A stretch of DNA of 64,000 bases from an uncultured Collinsella sp. (GCA_900551015.1 URUI01000002.1:1-64000), one strand, 5' to 3'; numbered from the stretch's first letter, positions 45,990 to 55,122 are shown. Translations and numbers: made by a program. The notes: generated by a model not told the origin, from the letters alone.

Positions 45990-47243
45990 ATGGCGCAGGA
46001 ACACGATCTGTTTGATGACATTATCGAGATCAGCAAGGGTTTCGACTTTCTTAAAAACCCACTTGGCGGTGTGACCGATGCACTCGATCCGTCGGCGCCG
46101 CAGTGGAATCCTGCCGACTACAAGGAGCGCCCGCGCGGCAACACCATTCCGTGCCTGACCTGCAAAAACGAAAAGATCGGCTGCACCGCGTGCATGGACG
46201 TGTGCCCGGTCAACGCTATCGAGGTCGAGGAAGACGCCATTGAGATCCTCGACTCCTGTCGCAAGTGCGGCCTGTGCGCCGCTGCCTGTCCGACCGAGGC
46301 GATCATCTCGCCGCGCCTGGCGCCCAAAAACCTGTATGACGATATCGTCTCTGCTGCTACGAGCCACGAGACCGCCTACGTCACCTGCACGCGCGCCCTT
46401 AAGCGTATGCCGCGCGAAAACGAGGTCGTCGTTGCCTGCGTGGGCGATATTACGGCCGAGACCTGGTTCTCGGTGCTGGCCGACTATCCCAACGTGAGCG
46501 TGTACCTGCCGTTGGGCGTGTGCGATAAATGCCGCAACACCGGCGGTGAGGACATTCTGAGCGAGGCGATTGCGAAGGCCGAGGAGTGGTCTGGCACGGG
46601 TATGGGCCTGGAGGTCGACCCCAAGAGCCTCAAGTGCCATAAGCTTCGCGAGTACGAGCGCAAGGAGTACATGGAAAAGATCGCCCGCACGACGGGCCTG
46701 ACAGTGACCAAGCTCAACCCGGCGACGGCGGCGCTGGCCTCGGTGACGCAGAAGCTCAAAGCCCATCGTCATCAGATTACCCAGCTGGAGCGCACGCTCA
46801 ACACCATGTGCGGCACCACGACGACCAAGCGTCGCCGTTCGCTCACGCACGGGCGGCAGCTGGTGCTTTCGACACTGCAGAACCATCCCGAGCTTGCCCA
46901 GAACATGCAGGTGAGCACGCCGGAGTGCGATTTTGACAAGTGCACGTCGTGTGGCGAGTGTGTCAATGTATGTCCCACGTTCGCCTGCGATTTGGTGGGA
47001 AGCGGCCGCTTTGCGTTGGAGTCCACGTATTGTTTGGGCTGTGGCGCCTGTGTCAAGGTTTGTCCCGAGCATGCGCTCAAGCTGGTTGAACACGACGCGT
47101 CCAATCTGGTTGTCGTCGACCCCGAGGCCGAGGAAAAGGCTGCCCAGAAGGCCAAGGCCCACGAAGAGGCGATGAAGGCCAAGGCCGAGGCAAAGGCCAA
47201 GCTCGACAAGATGCTCGACCAGGTGGAAAAGCTCGCGGACTAG
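45990..47243 (+). CDS. Protein with four 4Fe-4S clusters
   Basis: A 417-residue ferredoxin-like electron carrier. Two clusters come from CTACMDVCPVNAI and CRKCGLCAAACPTEA in the first 100 residues, two more from CTSCGECVNVCPTFA and CLGCGACVKVCPEHA near ~325-365. The 200 residues between include a CDKCRNTGG motif that could bind a further metal. The final ~50 residues are an Ala/Lys/Glu helix likely to form a coiled coil. The start is the ATG at 45990 after GGGAGGGG. It probably shuttles electrons between unknown oxidoreductases. Confidence 0.82.
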   Translation: MAQEHDLFDDIIEISKGFDFLKNPLGGVTDALDPSAPQWNPADYKERPRGNTIPCLTCKNEKIGCTACMDVCPVNAIEVEEDAIEILDSCRKCGLCAAACPTEAIISPRLAPKNLYDDIVSAATSHETAYVTCTRALKRMPRENEVVVACVGDITAETWFSVLADYPNVSVYLPLGVCDKCRNTGGEDILSEAIAKAEEWSGTGMGLEVDPKSLKCHKLREYERKEYMEKIARTTGLTVTKLNPATAALASVTQKLKAHRHQITQLERTLNTMCGTTTTKRRRSLTHGRQLVLSTLQNHPELAQNMQVSTPECDFDKCTSCGECVNVCPTFACDLVGSGRFALESTYCLGCGACVKVCPEHALKLVEHDASNLVVVDPEAEEKAAQKAKAHEEAMKAKAEAKAKLDKMLDQVEKLAD

Positions 47244-47357
47244 CCGGCGACCCCAATCTCTGCTTCATTTGCGCCGCCGTGGCGTCCGGGTTCGCCTGGA
47301 TGCTGCGGCGGCGCTATACTTATGCAGTTTGAAGTACCTGTACCAAAAGGAGCTGTC

Positions 47358-48434
47358 GTGTCCCTTTCCATCGGTATCGTGGGCCTGCCCAACGTGGGCA
47401 AGTCGACGCTGTTCACCGCGCTTACCAAAAAGACCGGCCTTGCCGCCAACTACCCGTTTGCCACGATCGACCCCAACGTGGGTATCGTCGATGTGCCCGA
47501 TAACCGCCTGCAAAAGCTCGCCGATATCGTCAACCCGGGCCGCATTGTGCCGGCTACGGTCGAGTTTGTCGACATCGCGGGCCTGGTGAAGGGTGCCAAC
47601 GAGGGCGAGGGCCTGGGCAACCAGTTCTTGGCAAACATCCGCGAGACCGACGCCATCTGCGAGGTCGTGCGCTACTTTAAGGACCCCAACGTTATGCGCG
47701 AGGTGGGCCGCACGGGCGAGTTCGTCGATCCCGCCGGCGATGCCGACACTATCATGACCGAGCTCATCTTGGCCGACATGGGCACGCTCGAGAAGCAGCT
47801 GCCCAAGCTCGAGAAGGAGGCCAAGCGCGACAAGGAACTCATGCCCAAGTTCGAGGTGGCCCGCCGCCTGCTTGCCTGGCTCAACGAGGGCAAGCGCGCC
47901 GCATCCATGGAGATGACCGACGAGGAGCGCGCCGCTGCCAAGGGCCTGTTCTTGCTCACCATGAAGCCCATCCTGTATGTGGCCAACGTGGACGAGGATA
48001 TGCTCAACGAGGACCTGGCGCCCATCGACGGTGTCAAGCCGTTGCCCATCTGCGCCAAAATCGAGGCCGAGCTTTCCGAGCTCGATCCCGAGGACGCCGC
48101 CGACTACCTGGAGAGCCTGGGCCTGGAGCAGCCCGGTCTGGACGTGCTCGCGCAGGCCGCCTACAAGCTGCTTGGCCTGCAGTCGTTCTTTACGGCTGGC
48201 GAGATGGAGGTCAAGGCCTGGACGGTGCGTCAGGGCGCGACCGCCCCGCAGGCCGCCGGTGTCATCCACACCGACTTTGAGCGCGGCTTTATTAAGGCCG
48301 AGGTCATTGGCTACGACGACTACATCGAGCTCGGTGGCGAGCAGGGCGCCAAGGCTGCCGGCAAGCTGCGTATTGAGGGCAAGGACTATGTCATGGCCGA
48401 TGGCGACGTCGTGCACTTCCGCTTTAACGTGTAA
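47358..48434 (+). CDS. ychF: Redox-regulated ATPase/GTPase YchF (Obg-like)
   Basis: A 358-residue TRAFAC P-loop protein. Walker [12 protein letters not shown], the switch [20 protein letters not shown]-type base recognition, and a C-terminal TGS domain ([18 protein letters not shown]). YchF binds ATP more than GTP and associates with ribosomes. The start is GTG at 47358 behind AAAAGGAG; an upstream in-frame ATG at 47322 is less likely. Very high codon bias suggests strong expression. Confidence 0.96.
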   Translation: MSLSIGIVGLPNVGKSTLFTALTKKTGLAANYPFATIDPNVGIVDVPDNRLQKLADIVNPGRIVPATVEFVDIAGLVKGANEGEGLGNQFLANIRETDAICEVVRYFKDPNVMREVGRTGEFVDPAGDADTIMTELILADMGTLEKQLPKLEKEAKRDKELMPKFEVARRLLAWLNEGKRAASMEMTDEERAAAKGLFLLTMKPILYVANVDEDMLNEDLAPIDGVKPLPICAKIEAELSELDPEDAADYLESLGLEQPGLDVLAQAAYKLLGLQSFFTAGEMEVKAWTVRQGATAPQAAGVIHTDFERGFIKAEVIGYDDYIELGGEQGAKAAGKLRIEGKDYVMADGDVVHFRFNV

Positions 48435-48445
48435 GGACGATGCAT

Positions 48446-48829
48446 ATGTTTAAATATGGCAAAAAAGCTGGCTACATGGGTATTGCGCTGCTCGTACTTG
48501 CGGTGATTCCGCTGGTGGTCGCAGCGTGTGTTATCCCCAACATTGGTCCCGAGGTAGCAACAAAGTTTAATGCTGCCGGCGAGGCGACGCGCTGGGGCAA
48601 GAGCTACGAGTTGCTGGCGCTGCCGGTGCTCAACTTGCTGCTGAGCGTGGCGACGTACTTTACGGCGGGACGCCAGGCAAAGAACAATGAGGAGTCCGCC
48701 GCCATGGCGCGCATCGTGTGCGAGCGCTACCTGCGAAACGGTTGCATCACGGGTGTGTTTCTCAACGTAATCAACGTCTACTTTATGTATTCGGCGATTA
48801 CCGGTATGGGCTTTGGCCTGGGCTTTTAG
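48446..48829 (+). CDS. Small membrane protein, DUF1648/SdpI-like
   Basis: A 127-residue protein with four hydrophobic helices, starting with GYMGIALLVLAVIPLVVAAC. The segment VATKFNAAGEATRWGKS fits the conserved loop of DUF1648 (SdpI N-terminal) proteins. The ATG at 48446 is eight bases from AAGGA; 48440 is an alternative. It is 11 bases after ychF and may be read through from it. SdpI confers immunity to a cannibalism toxin in Bacillus; no toxin gene is seen here. Confidence 0.75.
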   Translation: MFKYGKKAGYMGIALLVLAVIPLVVAACVIPNIGPEVATKFNAAGEATRWGKSYELLALPVLNLLLSVATYFTAGRQAKNNEESAAMARIVCERYLRNGCITGVFLNVINVYFMYSAITGMGFGLGF

Positions 48830-48838
48830 CTTGTGCCT

Positions 48839-49228
48839 TTAGGCAACGAGCCTGCAAGCATATTCGATGGCTGCTGCGAGGCCGCCGCTCGATCGTGGTT
48901 GAAAGACTACATCGGCGGCGGCCTCGTTTTCGTATCCGGCACCGCGGAGGCAGAGCGCGATACCGGCTTCTAAAAGGAGCGGCAGGCCGCGTTGGCTGGT
49001 TGCGATTACGGCAGCCTGATTGAGCGAGCAACTGTGCGCTTGGCATTGGATGGCAAGTTCACCTTGCGCCGGGCAAGGGACCAGAACAGCGGCGACTCGA
49101 CTTGATAGCAATGCGAATGCTGTGCGCTCATCGGGCGAAAGACATTCTGCTTCAACGACGACGAGCTTGGGCGGTGCGCTGTTTGTGCGAAGCGTGGCTC
49201 GGTACATGCGGACCGAAGAACCCGACAT
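48839..49228 (-). CDS. Possible HAD-like domain protein or remnant
   Basis: A 129-residue product. The C-terminal half (AVIATSQRGLPLLLEAGIAL ... YENEAAADVVFQP) echoes the ending of Cof-type HAD phosphatases, where the Asp-rich DxND loop would lie; here that loop is absent, and so is the N-terminal DxDxT nucleophile. It may be a degenerate or repurposed HAD domain. The ATG at 49228 has AGGAG; the frame to 49252 has none. It is divergent from the XRE regulator with a shared 24-bp palindrome. Confidence 0.55.
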   Translation of the reverse strand: MSGSSVRMYRATLRTNSAPPKLVVVEAECLSPDERTAFALLSSRVAAVLVPCPAQGELAIQCQAHSCSLNQAAVIATSQRGLPLLLEAGIALCLRGAGYENEAAADVVFQPRSSGGLAAAIEYACRLVA

Positions 49229-49251
49229 AGAAAACTCCTGTGTATTCGGCA

Positions 49252-49275
49252 AAACGTAAACTATAGTTTACGTTT
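49252..49275. promoter_or_regulatory. Perfect 24-bp palindromic operator
   Basis: A perfect palindrome centred on CTATAG: the left half is AAACGTAAACTA and the right half its complement. It lies between the divergent HAD-like gene and the XRE regulator and includes a probable -10, so it is the expected site of autoregulation by that regulator. Confidence 0.8.
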
Positions 49276-49304
49276 ATATTCGGCTCCATTTCAAACTCGT
49301 CTGC

Positions 49305-49523
49305 ATGGACGAACGTGCGAAACAGATTCTTGGCAGGCGGGTCGAAGAGATACGCAGAGACCTTGGTATCTCCAAGGTTGATTTTTGTGTGGCGACAGGA
49401 ATCAGCCGACCCTACCTCGACCGAATCGAAGATGGGACGGCAAATTTCACGCTCAAGGTTCTATTTAAGATCGCGCCCGCACTCGGCATGACGGTGTCAG
49501 AGCTTCTCGAGGGGATCGAATAG
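49305..49523 (+). CDS. XRE-family helix-turn-helix regulator
   Basis: A 72-residue single-domain DNA-binding protein. The HTH reads ISKVDFCVATGISRPYLDRI, then FTLKVLFKIAPALGMTVSEL, as in Cro/C1-type repressors and antitoxins. It has no C-terminal effector domain. The adjacent 24-bp palindrome suggests self-regulation with the divergent 48839-49228 gene. The pair may be an antitoxin-like module, but the partner does not resemble a known toxin. Confidence 0.85.
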   Translation: MDERAKQILGRRVEEIRRDLGISKVDFCVATGISRPYLDRIEDGTANFTLKVLFKIAPALGMTVSELLEGIE

Positions 49524-49844
49524 GGCGTTCCCCCGCTGTATTTGACGCTCTTTGGGCGGGTCCCCCTGGTTGCGATGTGCAAAATCGCGAGTATTCAGCA
49601 CCAGTTCGGCCGTAGATGGTAGCTCGAGCGGCTGGCTTTGCCTTTTTGACAGTAGATAATCCACACTCTAAATAAAAATGAGGAATAAATATTTACTAGA
49701 CGGACCCTTCGTCCTAAAAGTTCGTCTAATAATCGGCCGATTCTATGCCTCCGGAGGAGAAATTGCAGAATACTCCGATTTTTGCACGGCCCGAGGGGGA
49801 CCACCTGTCGTTTAAGGCTGCGATAAGTGGAGCTGCCTTAGGGA
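49524..49844. other. AT-rich intergenic gap between XRE and asparaginase genes
   Basis: 321 bases with markedly lower GC from ~49640 to 49740. A TTTGACAG near 49645 and TAAATA/TAATAA segments could be promoter elements. A 44-codon frame begins with an ATG at 49745 but has no ribosome site. Nothing else is seen. Confidence 0.35.
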
Positions 49845-50858
49845 TTACGCCATCGGGATGCGGTCGTGGTTGACTTGGCTGTAGAACAGGCGCTGGATCT
49901 CGGCGGCATCGCGTGACTGGCCGAGCGCCCACATGGTCTTGGCCACGAGCGTCTCGGTGGTCATGTCGTCGCCGCGCAAAATGCCCGGATGATCGGCGTA
50001 GGCACGGCCGACCTCATAAACACCCAGGTCAAGGCCCTCTTCGGGGACCTGCGTGGTCATAACGACGGTGCGGCCCGAATCGACCCAGCGGAAAATCGCC
50101 TCTTGGAACGACTCGCCCGACTCGCCAAACTCGGGGATACCGCCAATGCCAAAGGTCTCCAGGATTACAGCATCGTAGCTGTCGGCAAGGGCGTCCAGGA
50201 TACCCGGGTTCACGCCAGGCGTTAGCTTAAGGACAAATACGCGCGGGTCGATGCTGTCGTAGAAACGCACCGGGTTTTCGCCCTGATGCGTGCCGTGAAG
50301 CCCGTTGCGCACGATGCGGTCGTTGCGGATATAGGCGATAGGCGGATAGTTGACGCTAATGAACGCGTTAAAGCTCATGGTGCGCTGTTTGCGGGCGCGC
50401 GTGCCGGCAATGGCTACGCCGCCAAACACGATCGAGACGTCGTGCGAGTGCTCGTCGAGCGCATAAAGCAGGCTCTGGTACAGGTTGAGCTTGGCGTCGG
50501 TAAAGGGATTGCCCATGGGCTTTTGCGAGCCGGTGAGTACGATGGGCTTGGGGCTGTCCTGAATCAGGTAGGAAAGCGCCGCCGCGGTGTAGCTCATGGT
50601 GTCGGTGCCGTGCAGAATCACGAAGCCGTCGTGGTCGGCATAACCCTCGACGATGACGTCGCGGATACGCATCCAGTCACTGGGGCGCATATTGGTGCTG
50701 TCGATGTTCATGGGCTGCACCACGTCGAGCTCGCAGAGGCCCGAGATCTCGGGGACGCTCTGGGCGAGTTCCTCACCGGTCAGGGCGGGGGAGAGGCCGT
50801 TGCCGTCCTCGGTCGATGCGATGGTGCCGCCCGTGGCGATGAGAAGGATGCGCTTCAT
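49845..50858 (-). CDS. ansA: L-asparaginase type I
   Basis: A 337-residue cytoplasmic asparaginase that hydrolyses asparagine to aspartate and ammonia. Catalytic threonines lie in ATGGTIAST and in the HGTDTMSYTA segment; the TGSQKPMGNPFTDAKLN stretch is typical of AnsA. No signal peptide. The start is the ATG at 50858 after AGGAATACC; the longer frame to 50930 is leader. It is monocistronic, divergent from guaA. Confidence 0.94.
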   Translation of the reverse strand: MKRILLIATGGTIASTEDGNGLSPALTGEELAQSVPEISGLCELDVVQPMNIDSTNMRPSDWMRIRDVIVEGYADHDGFVILHGTDTMSYTAAALSYLIQDSPKPIVLTGSQKPMGNPFTDAKLNLYQSLLYALDEHSHDVSIVFGGVAIAGTRARKQRTMSFNAFISVNYPPIAYIRNDRIVRNGLHGTHQGENPVRFYDSIDPRVFVLKLTPGVNPGILDALADSYDAVILETFGIGGIPEFGESGESFQEAIFRWVDSGRTVVMTTQVPEEGLDLGVYEVGRAYADHPGILRGDDMTTETLVAKTMWALGQSRDAAEIQRLFYSQVNHDRIPMA

Positions 50859-51125
50859 GCTGGTATTCCTATCGTATTTGCCGCCGCAGAGGCGGAGTCG
50901 TTCGGCAGTATTGTGGCACAGGGCGTCCAATGTTCAAACGTATTACATCATCTGTAACGTTTGGTAACGCTCCACTTGCTGTCAAATAGGGGCCCAGGTC
51001 GTGCGTTTGCCGTGCTCTGATGGCTATGACGGGCGCAGAACCGCTGGTTACGTGTACACTATGAAAGTTATTTTCGTTCATTCACGCGGGTGGGCACCGG
51101 CTCCCCGCCAACAGGAGGGGAAACC

Positions 51126-52724
51126 ATGGATCAAAAGGCTTCCGCAAAGGTCCTCGTACTCGACTTTGGTGCGCAGTACGGTCAGCTCATTGCCCGTCGC
51201 GTCCGCGACCTCAACGTGTATTCCGAGATTGTCCCCTGCGACATCTCGGCCGATGAGATTCGCGAGATGAACGCCTCTGCGCTCATCCTTTCTGGCGGCC
51301 CGGCCTCCGTGTACGCCGAGGACGCTCCGTCCATCGATCCCGCCATCTTCGACCTGGGCCTTCCCGTCCTGGGCTTCTGCTACGGCCATCAGATCACGGC
51401 CGTGACGCTCGGCGGCAAGGTCGGCCACTCCGAGGTGGGCGAGTACGGCCGCGCCACCATCACGCGTACGGCCGGCGCCAAGCTCTTTAACTCCACGCCC
51501 ATGGAGCAGACCGTGTGGATGAGCCACCGCGACGCCGTGTCCGAGGTGCCCGAGGGCTTTACCGTTACCGCCAGCACCGACGTGTGCCCGGTTGCCGCCA
51601 TGGAATGCGTCGAGCGCAAGATTTTCACCACGCAGTTCCACCCCGAGGTCAAGCACTCCGAGTACGGTCAGCAGCTGTTGAGCAACTTCCTGTTTGAGAT
51701 CTGCGGCCTGGAGCCCAACTGGAGCATGGACAACCTGGTCGAGACCATGACGGCCGAGTTCCGTGAGAAGGTTGGCGACGACCGCGTGATTCTGGCCCTG
51801 TCCGGTGGCGTCGACTCCTCCGTCGTGGCTGCGCTGGGCGCTCGCGCCGTGGGCAAGCAGATGACCTGTGTGTTCATCAACCACGGCCTGCTGCGCAAGG
51901 GCGAGCCCGAGCAGGTGGAGGAGGTCTTCACCAAGCAGTTCGATGTCGACTTTATCCACGTCCACGCCGAGTACCGTTATGCCGAGCTTCTGGCCGGCGT
52001 GACCGAGCCCGAGGAGAAGCGCCGCATCATCGGTACGCAGTTCTGGAAAGAGTTCTTCGCCGTGGCGCAGCAGCTCGAGACCGATGGCAAGCCGGTCAAG
52101 TACCTGGCTCAGGGCACCATCTACCCCGACATCATCGAGTCCGGCGCTCGCAAGACGGGCGGCAAGACGGCCACCATCAAGAGCCACCACAACCTGATTC
52201 CGTTCCCCGAGGGCGTGCACTTCGACCTTATCGAGCCGCTCGACCACTTCTTTAAGGACGAGGTCCGCGCACTTGGCCTGGCGTTAGGCCTGCCGGGTCA
52301 CATCGTGTTCCGTCAGCCTTTCCCGGGCCCGGGTCTGGCCATCCGCATCATCGGTGCGGTCGACAAGGAGAAGCTCGATATCCTCAAGAATGCCGACGCT
52401 ATCGTGCGCGAGGAGCTCGACGCCTACAACCAGCGTCTGTTTGAGCAGACCGGCGAGCGCAACTCCGAGCACAGCTGCTGGCAGTACTTTGCGGTTCTGC
52501 CCGACATCAAGTCCGTCGGCGTTATGGGTGACGAGCGCACTTATCAGCGCCCGATCATCCTGCGTGCCGTCGAGTCCAGCGATGCCATGACCGCCGACTG
52601 GGCCAAGCTGCCCTACGACGTGCTGGCCCGCATCTCCGGCCGCATCGTTGCCGAGGTCCCCGGCGCCAACCGCGTGTGCTACGACATCACGTCCAAGCCG
52701 CCCGCGACCATCGAGTGGGAATAG
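51126..52724 (+). CDS. guaA: GMP synthase (glutamine-hydrolysing)
   Basis: A 532-residue two-domain enzyme that aminates XMP to GMP. The N-terminal class I glutaminase has Cys in VLGFCYGHQ and the His/Glu dyad in QFHPEV; the C-terminal ATP pyrophosphatase has the P-loop LSGGVDSSVVAA and the dimerisation tail ending TSKPPATIEWE. The start is the ATG at 51126 after GGAGGGGAAA. No guanine or PRPP riboswitch is recognisable in the ~200-base leader; a GGTGGGCACCGGC hairpin lies close to the start. Confidence 0.97.
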   Translation: MDQKASAKVLVLDFGAQYGQLIARRVRDLNVYSEIVPCDISADEIREMNASALILSGGPASVYAEDAPSIDPAIFDLGLPVLGFCYGHQITAVTLGGKVGHSEVGEYGRATITRTAGAKLFNSTPMEQTVWMSHRDAVSEVPEGFTVTASTDVCPVAAMECVERKIFTTQFHPEVKHSEYGQQLLSNFLFEICGLEPNWSMDNLVETMTAEFREKVGDDRVILALSGGVDSSVVAALGARAVGKQMTCVFINHGLLRKGEPEQVEEVFTKQFDVDFIHVHAEYRYAELLAGVTEPEEKRRIIGTQFWKEFFAVAQQLETDGKPVKYLAQGTIYPDIIESGARKTGGKTATIKSHHNLIPFPEGVHFDLIEPLDHFFKDEVRALGLALGLPGHIVFRQPFPGPGLAIRIIGAVDKEKLDILKNADAIVREELDAYNQRLFEQTGERNSEHSCWQYFAVLPDIKSVGVMGDERTYQRPIILRAVESSDAMTADWAKLPYDVLARISGRIVAEVPGANRVCYDITSKPPATIEWE

Positions 52725-52758
52725 AACAGACGTTCGATAAAATAATATAGTATCAGAT

Positions 52759-52792
52759 AGCGGGCACGGTTTCAATTGAATCCGTGCCCGCT
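52759..52792 (+). terminator. Hairpin after guaA
   Basis: AGCGGGCACGG ... CCGTGCCCGCT, an 11-bp stem extended by a short A/T stem, 34 bases after the guaA stop. No T-run follows on the plus strand. Confidence 0.55.
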
Positions 52793-52878
52793 GCTGTATG
52801 CGTGTCCTTGCATGCCCAATATGCGCCGTAAAAGCCGTCTTCTTCGACGTCCAAGTGAATGCGCTTCGTTTTTGCCTC

Positions 52879-53709
52879 TCAAAATCTTATTTTCACGATT
52901 TGCATTTTCATCCCGTTGTCACCGACCCTTGCGAGAAACCGGAAAAAGCCGTTGACAGAAGAGTCCCTCAAATCGTTGTAACCCAGCATATAGCCGCGAC
53001 TTGTGACCTGCAGACGGCTGTCCCACGCGCCGATTTCCCTGGCGGCATCCGAAACCGCAAAATATGCCCCCACATCTTTGATTTTTGCAGTCTTAAGCCA
53101 TGTTTTTGCGATCATCTTTACCGCCGTCCGATTGGCAACATCAAAGACCAGCACACTGCCGGGGAAAGCGTCCGCCATCCCCCGCACCAGTTCCCGGACC
53201 TGCTGGGTCAGAAAGTAATAGAACACCCCGGAGGCAAAGAACACCGCCCCGCGGGAGGCATCGATTTTGCTAAACCATGCGGTGTCTTTCAGGTCGCAGG
53301 GGATATTTTGTTCTCGATCCCCGGCGGGCAGTAGCTGCTGCCGCAAGGCAATCACATCCGGGAAGTCCAGATTGTAGATCTTGCATCTACCGTTGTCGCA
53401 GGTTCTGCCGGTGTTGTCCAGCCCGCAGCCCAGATTGACCACCGCCGCATTGGGGTGGCCTTTCAGGTAATCCCGCACCTCGAAAGCAAGATCACTCTGC
53501 CGTGTGGCCACCTCCAGCGCACCAAAGCGCTGCATCAGGCTGCGGGAGTTTTTCTCTGCCTCTGAAAAGTCGTAGTCGATCTGGTCGACCAGACGAACCG
53601 CTGTTTCATCCCTGTAAAGGTTCGGGTACAACTCCGTACACAGCTTCCGGGAATACAGCGGGAGGATCAGCGTCTCCTGCACGGTGTTTTTCTCAATTTT
53701 ACATTTCAT
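52879..53709 (-). CDS. Leucine carboxyl methyltransferase-family methyltransferase
   Basis: A 276-residue SAM enzyme of the LCM/PpmA type. Motif I is VVNLGCGLDNTG, followed by KIYNLDFPDVIALR and the acidic FFASGVFYYF. LCM-family proteins methylate carboxyl groups or polyketide oxygen in bacteria. It is the third methyltransferase of the cassette. Codon use and lower GC differ from the flanks (guaA is strongly GC3-biased), suggesting transfer, perhaps from Firmicutes. The start ATG follows GGAAG. Confidence 0.85.
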   Translation of the reverse strand: MKCKIEKNTVQETLILPLYSRKLCTELYPNLYRDETAVRLVDQIDYDFSEAEKNSRSLMQRFGALEVATRQSDLAFEVRDYLKGHPNAAVVNLGCGLDNTGRTCDNGRCKIYNLDFPDVIALRQQLLPAGDREQNIPCDLKDTAWFSKIDASRGAVFFASGVFYYFLTQQVRELVRGMADAFPGSVLVFDVANRTAVKMIAKTWLKTAKIKDVGAYFAVSDAAREIGAWDSRLQVTSRGYMLGYNDLRDSSVNGFFRFLARVGDNGMKMQIVKIRF

Positions 53710-53720
53710 AGGTTTCTTCC

Positions 53721-53786
53721 TTAGTGAATAAAAACTGTCATAATTGCCGCCAGCATAGCCGCTATGACCGTCATGCCTATCGCCAT
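53721..53786 (-). CDS. Possible tiny membrane peptide
   Basis: A 21-residue frame, MAIGMTVIAAMLAAIMTVFI plus His, is hydrophobic throughout. It ends just before the ribosome site of the LCM gene, between it and the second methyltransferase. No clear ribosome site precedes the ATG, so it is only a candidate; alternatively it is a remnant of a longer membrane protein. Confidence 0.3.
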   Translation of the reverse strand: MAIGMTVIAAMLAAIMTVFIH

Positions 53787-53824
53787 GTGCAGGATGGATG
53801 CAAAAATGCCCGTGCTTGATACCC

Positions 53825-54430
53825 CTACTTCCGCGCCGTGACGCAGAGCCACTTTTTCTTTTTGTGTATCTGCACCTCGTGAAAACCCGCCTGCTCCAGA
53901 CATGCCTTTAATTCAATGTCCTTGTAGATGGTCATGCCGCCGATGATCTGCGTCCACCTCTCGTCCTTGTCCGTATCGCCATTGCTCTCGTTGCAGATAA
54001 GAATTGTCCCGCCTGGCTTCAGCGTCCGCCAGACCTCACGGAAGCATCGGGGCAAATCAGGCCAAAAATAGACGGTTTCAAAGGCCGTGGCAGCATCGAA
54101 GTAGCTATCCTCAAACGCCATATCCGCCACACTGCCTTGCAGAACGGCGCAACGCCCCTCCTGAATTGCAGTTCGGTTGAGCTTTCTAGCCTTCTCCACG
54201 CTGACGGGCGAATAGTCGATGCCCTTGACGACGCCATACGGGCATTTTTTCAGCAGCCGTTTTATGTTTGCCCCGCCGCCGCAGCCGCAATCCAGCACCT
54301 TTGCGTTTGGCGTAAGTCGTAGAAATCGAAGTCCCCACCGCGCCACAGGGCTGTGGCCCAGATTCATCATGGCAACCATAAGTTTTCCGCCGAGGCCCAC
54401 GGGCTTGCGGGTGTTTTCAAAGAACGACAT
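53825..54430 (-). CDS. Class I SAM methyltransferase (second of the cassette)
   Basis: A 201-residue Rossmann methyltransferase. Motif I is VLDCGCGGGANIKRLL; the post-I acidic loop is VKGIDYSPVSVEKAR; then FDAATAFETVYFW and LKPGGTILICNE. The start is the ATG at 54430 (MSFFEN) after GGAGG; it overlaps the previous gene by 14 bases, so they are co-translated. The substrate is unknown; the family includes small-molecule C- and N-methyltransferases. Confidence 0.86.
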   Translation of the reverse strand: MSFFENTRKPVGLGGKLMVAMMNLGHSPVARWGLRFLRLTPNAKVLDCGCGGGANIKRLLKKCPYGVVKGIDYSPVSVEKARKLNRTAIQEGRCAVLQGSVADMAFEDSYFDAATAFETVYFWPDLPRCFREVWRTLKPGGTILICNESNGDTDKDERWTQIIGGMTIYKDIELKACLEQAGFHEVQIHKKKKWLCVTARK

Positions 54431-55046
54431 CTGGCCCCTCCGATTTCGTGCATTCCGCATAGGTCAATGGGAACGAGGCCTTCAGCACCGCGCTTTTCTG
54501 CACCGCCCAGCCGTTTTGACGCAGGAAACGCAGGTATTCCTCGCTTGTCCACCTGCTGTGGAGGGGGAATCCCGCCATACTCATGAAAAAGGCTTTTGCC
54601 TTGCCGGAAACCGAGTTCCCCGCGTGGGTGAAGGTTGGCGCGATGAGCACGCCGTCGTCCTTCAGTACCCGCCTGATTTCTTGCAGTGCCTTTTCCGGAT
54701 GCGGCACTATGTGAAGCGCGTTGGACGCGATCACCACTTCGAAGGACTTCTGTGCATAGGGCAGGCGGAACATATCTTGTACGGAAAAGTGCAGCTTTGC
54801 GGATTGATTGTCCCGCTTTGCTTCAAGGATCATCTGTGCAGAAGCGTCCGTAGCCTCGATGTGCACCGCCGCATCCACGATGCTCTTTGCGATAAGCCCC
54901 GTGCCGGTGGCAACCTCCAGTACGGTTTTTGCTTTCACCACCGGCCTGATCAGCTCATACATCTTCTCATACGCCGCCCGGTCCTTTCGCATGAAACGGT
55001 CGTACCGACCGGCATTCTTGTCCCAGAAGCCCTTGCGTTCGTGCAT
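54417..55046 (-). CDS. Class I SAM methyltransferase (first of the cassette)
   Basis: A 209-residue methyltransferase of the UbiE/MenG-like fold. Motif I is VLEVATGTGLIAKSI, motif II IEATDASAQMI, motif III VLKDDGVLIAPTF. It is the first gene of a three-methyltransferase operon. The promoter region upstream (55047-55122) carries two palindromes that resemble metal-regulator sites. Lower GC than the flanks and a Firmicutes-like style suggest horizontal transfer of the whole cassette. Confidence 0.86.
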   Translation of the reverse strand: MHERKGFWDKNAGRYDRFMRKDRAAYEKMYELIRPVVKAKTVLEVATGTGLIAKSIVDAAVHIEATDASAQMILEAKRDNQSAKLHFSVQDMFRLPYAQKSFEVVIASNALHIVPHPEKALQEIRRVLKDDGVLIAPTFTHAGNSVSGKAKAFFMSMAGFPLHSRWTSEEYLRFLRQNGWAVQKSAVLKASFPLTYAECTKSEGPDVVL

Positions 55047-55064
55047 GGCTATCGCCCCCCAAAC

Positions 55065-55122
55065 AGTTAGAGCAATCTAACTATAACACACGAATCATGC
55101 AGTAAGATAAGGCTAACCTTAT
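55065..55122. promoter_or_regulatory. Two DtxR-like palindromes upstream of the methyltransferase cassette
   Basis: AGTTAGAGCAATCTAACT (55065-55082) is a perfect 7-bp-arm palindrome with a four-base centre, 19 bases from the start of the first methyltransferase gene and overlapping a TATAGT -10 candidate. ATAAGGCTAACCTTAT (55107-55122) is a second palindrome with one mismatched pair; on the minus strand it reads AAGGTTAGCCTT, close to the iron-box core TTAGGTTAGCCTAA of DtxR/IdeR regulators. Confidence 0.6.

Noticed and set aside
50859..51125. Purine riboswitch before guaA
   Set aside because: The conserved three-way junction core is absent from the leader.
53787..53903. N-terminal extension of the tiny membrane peptide
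   Set aside because: It overlaps the second methyltransferase gene in another frame and shows no ribosome site.
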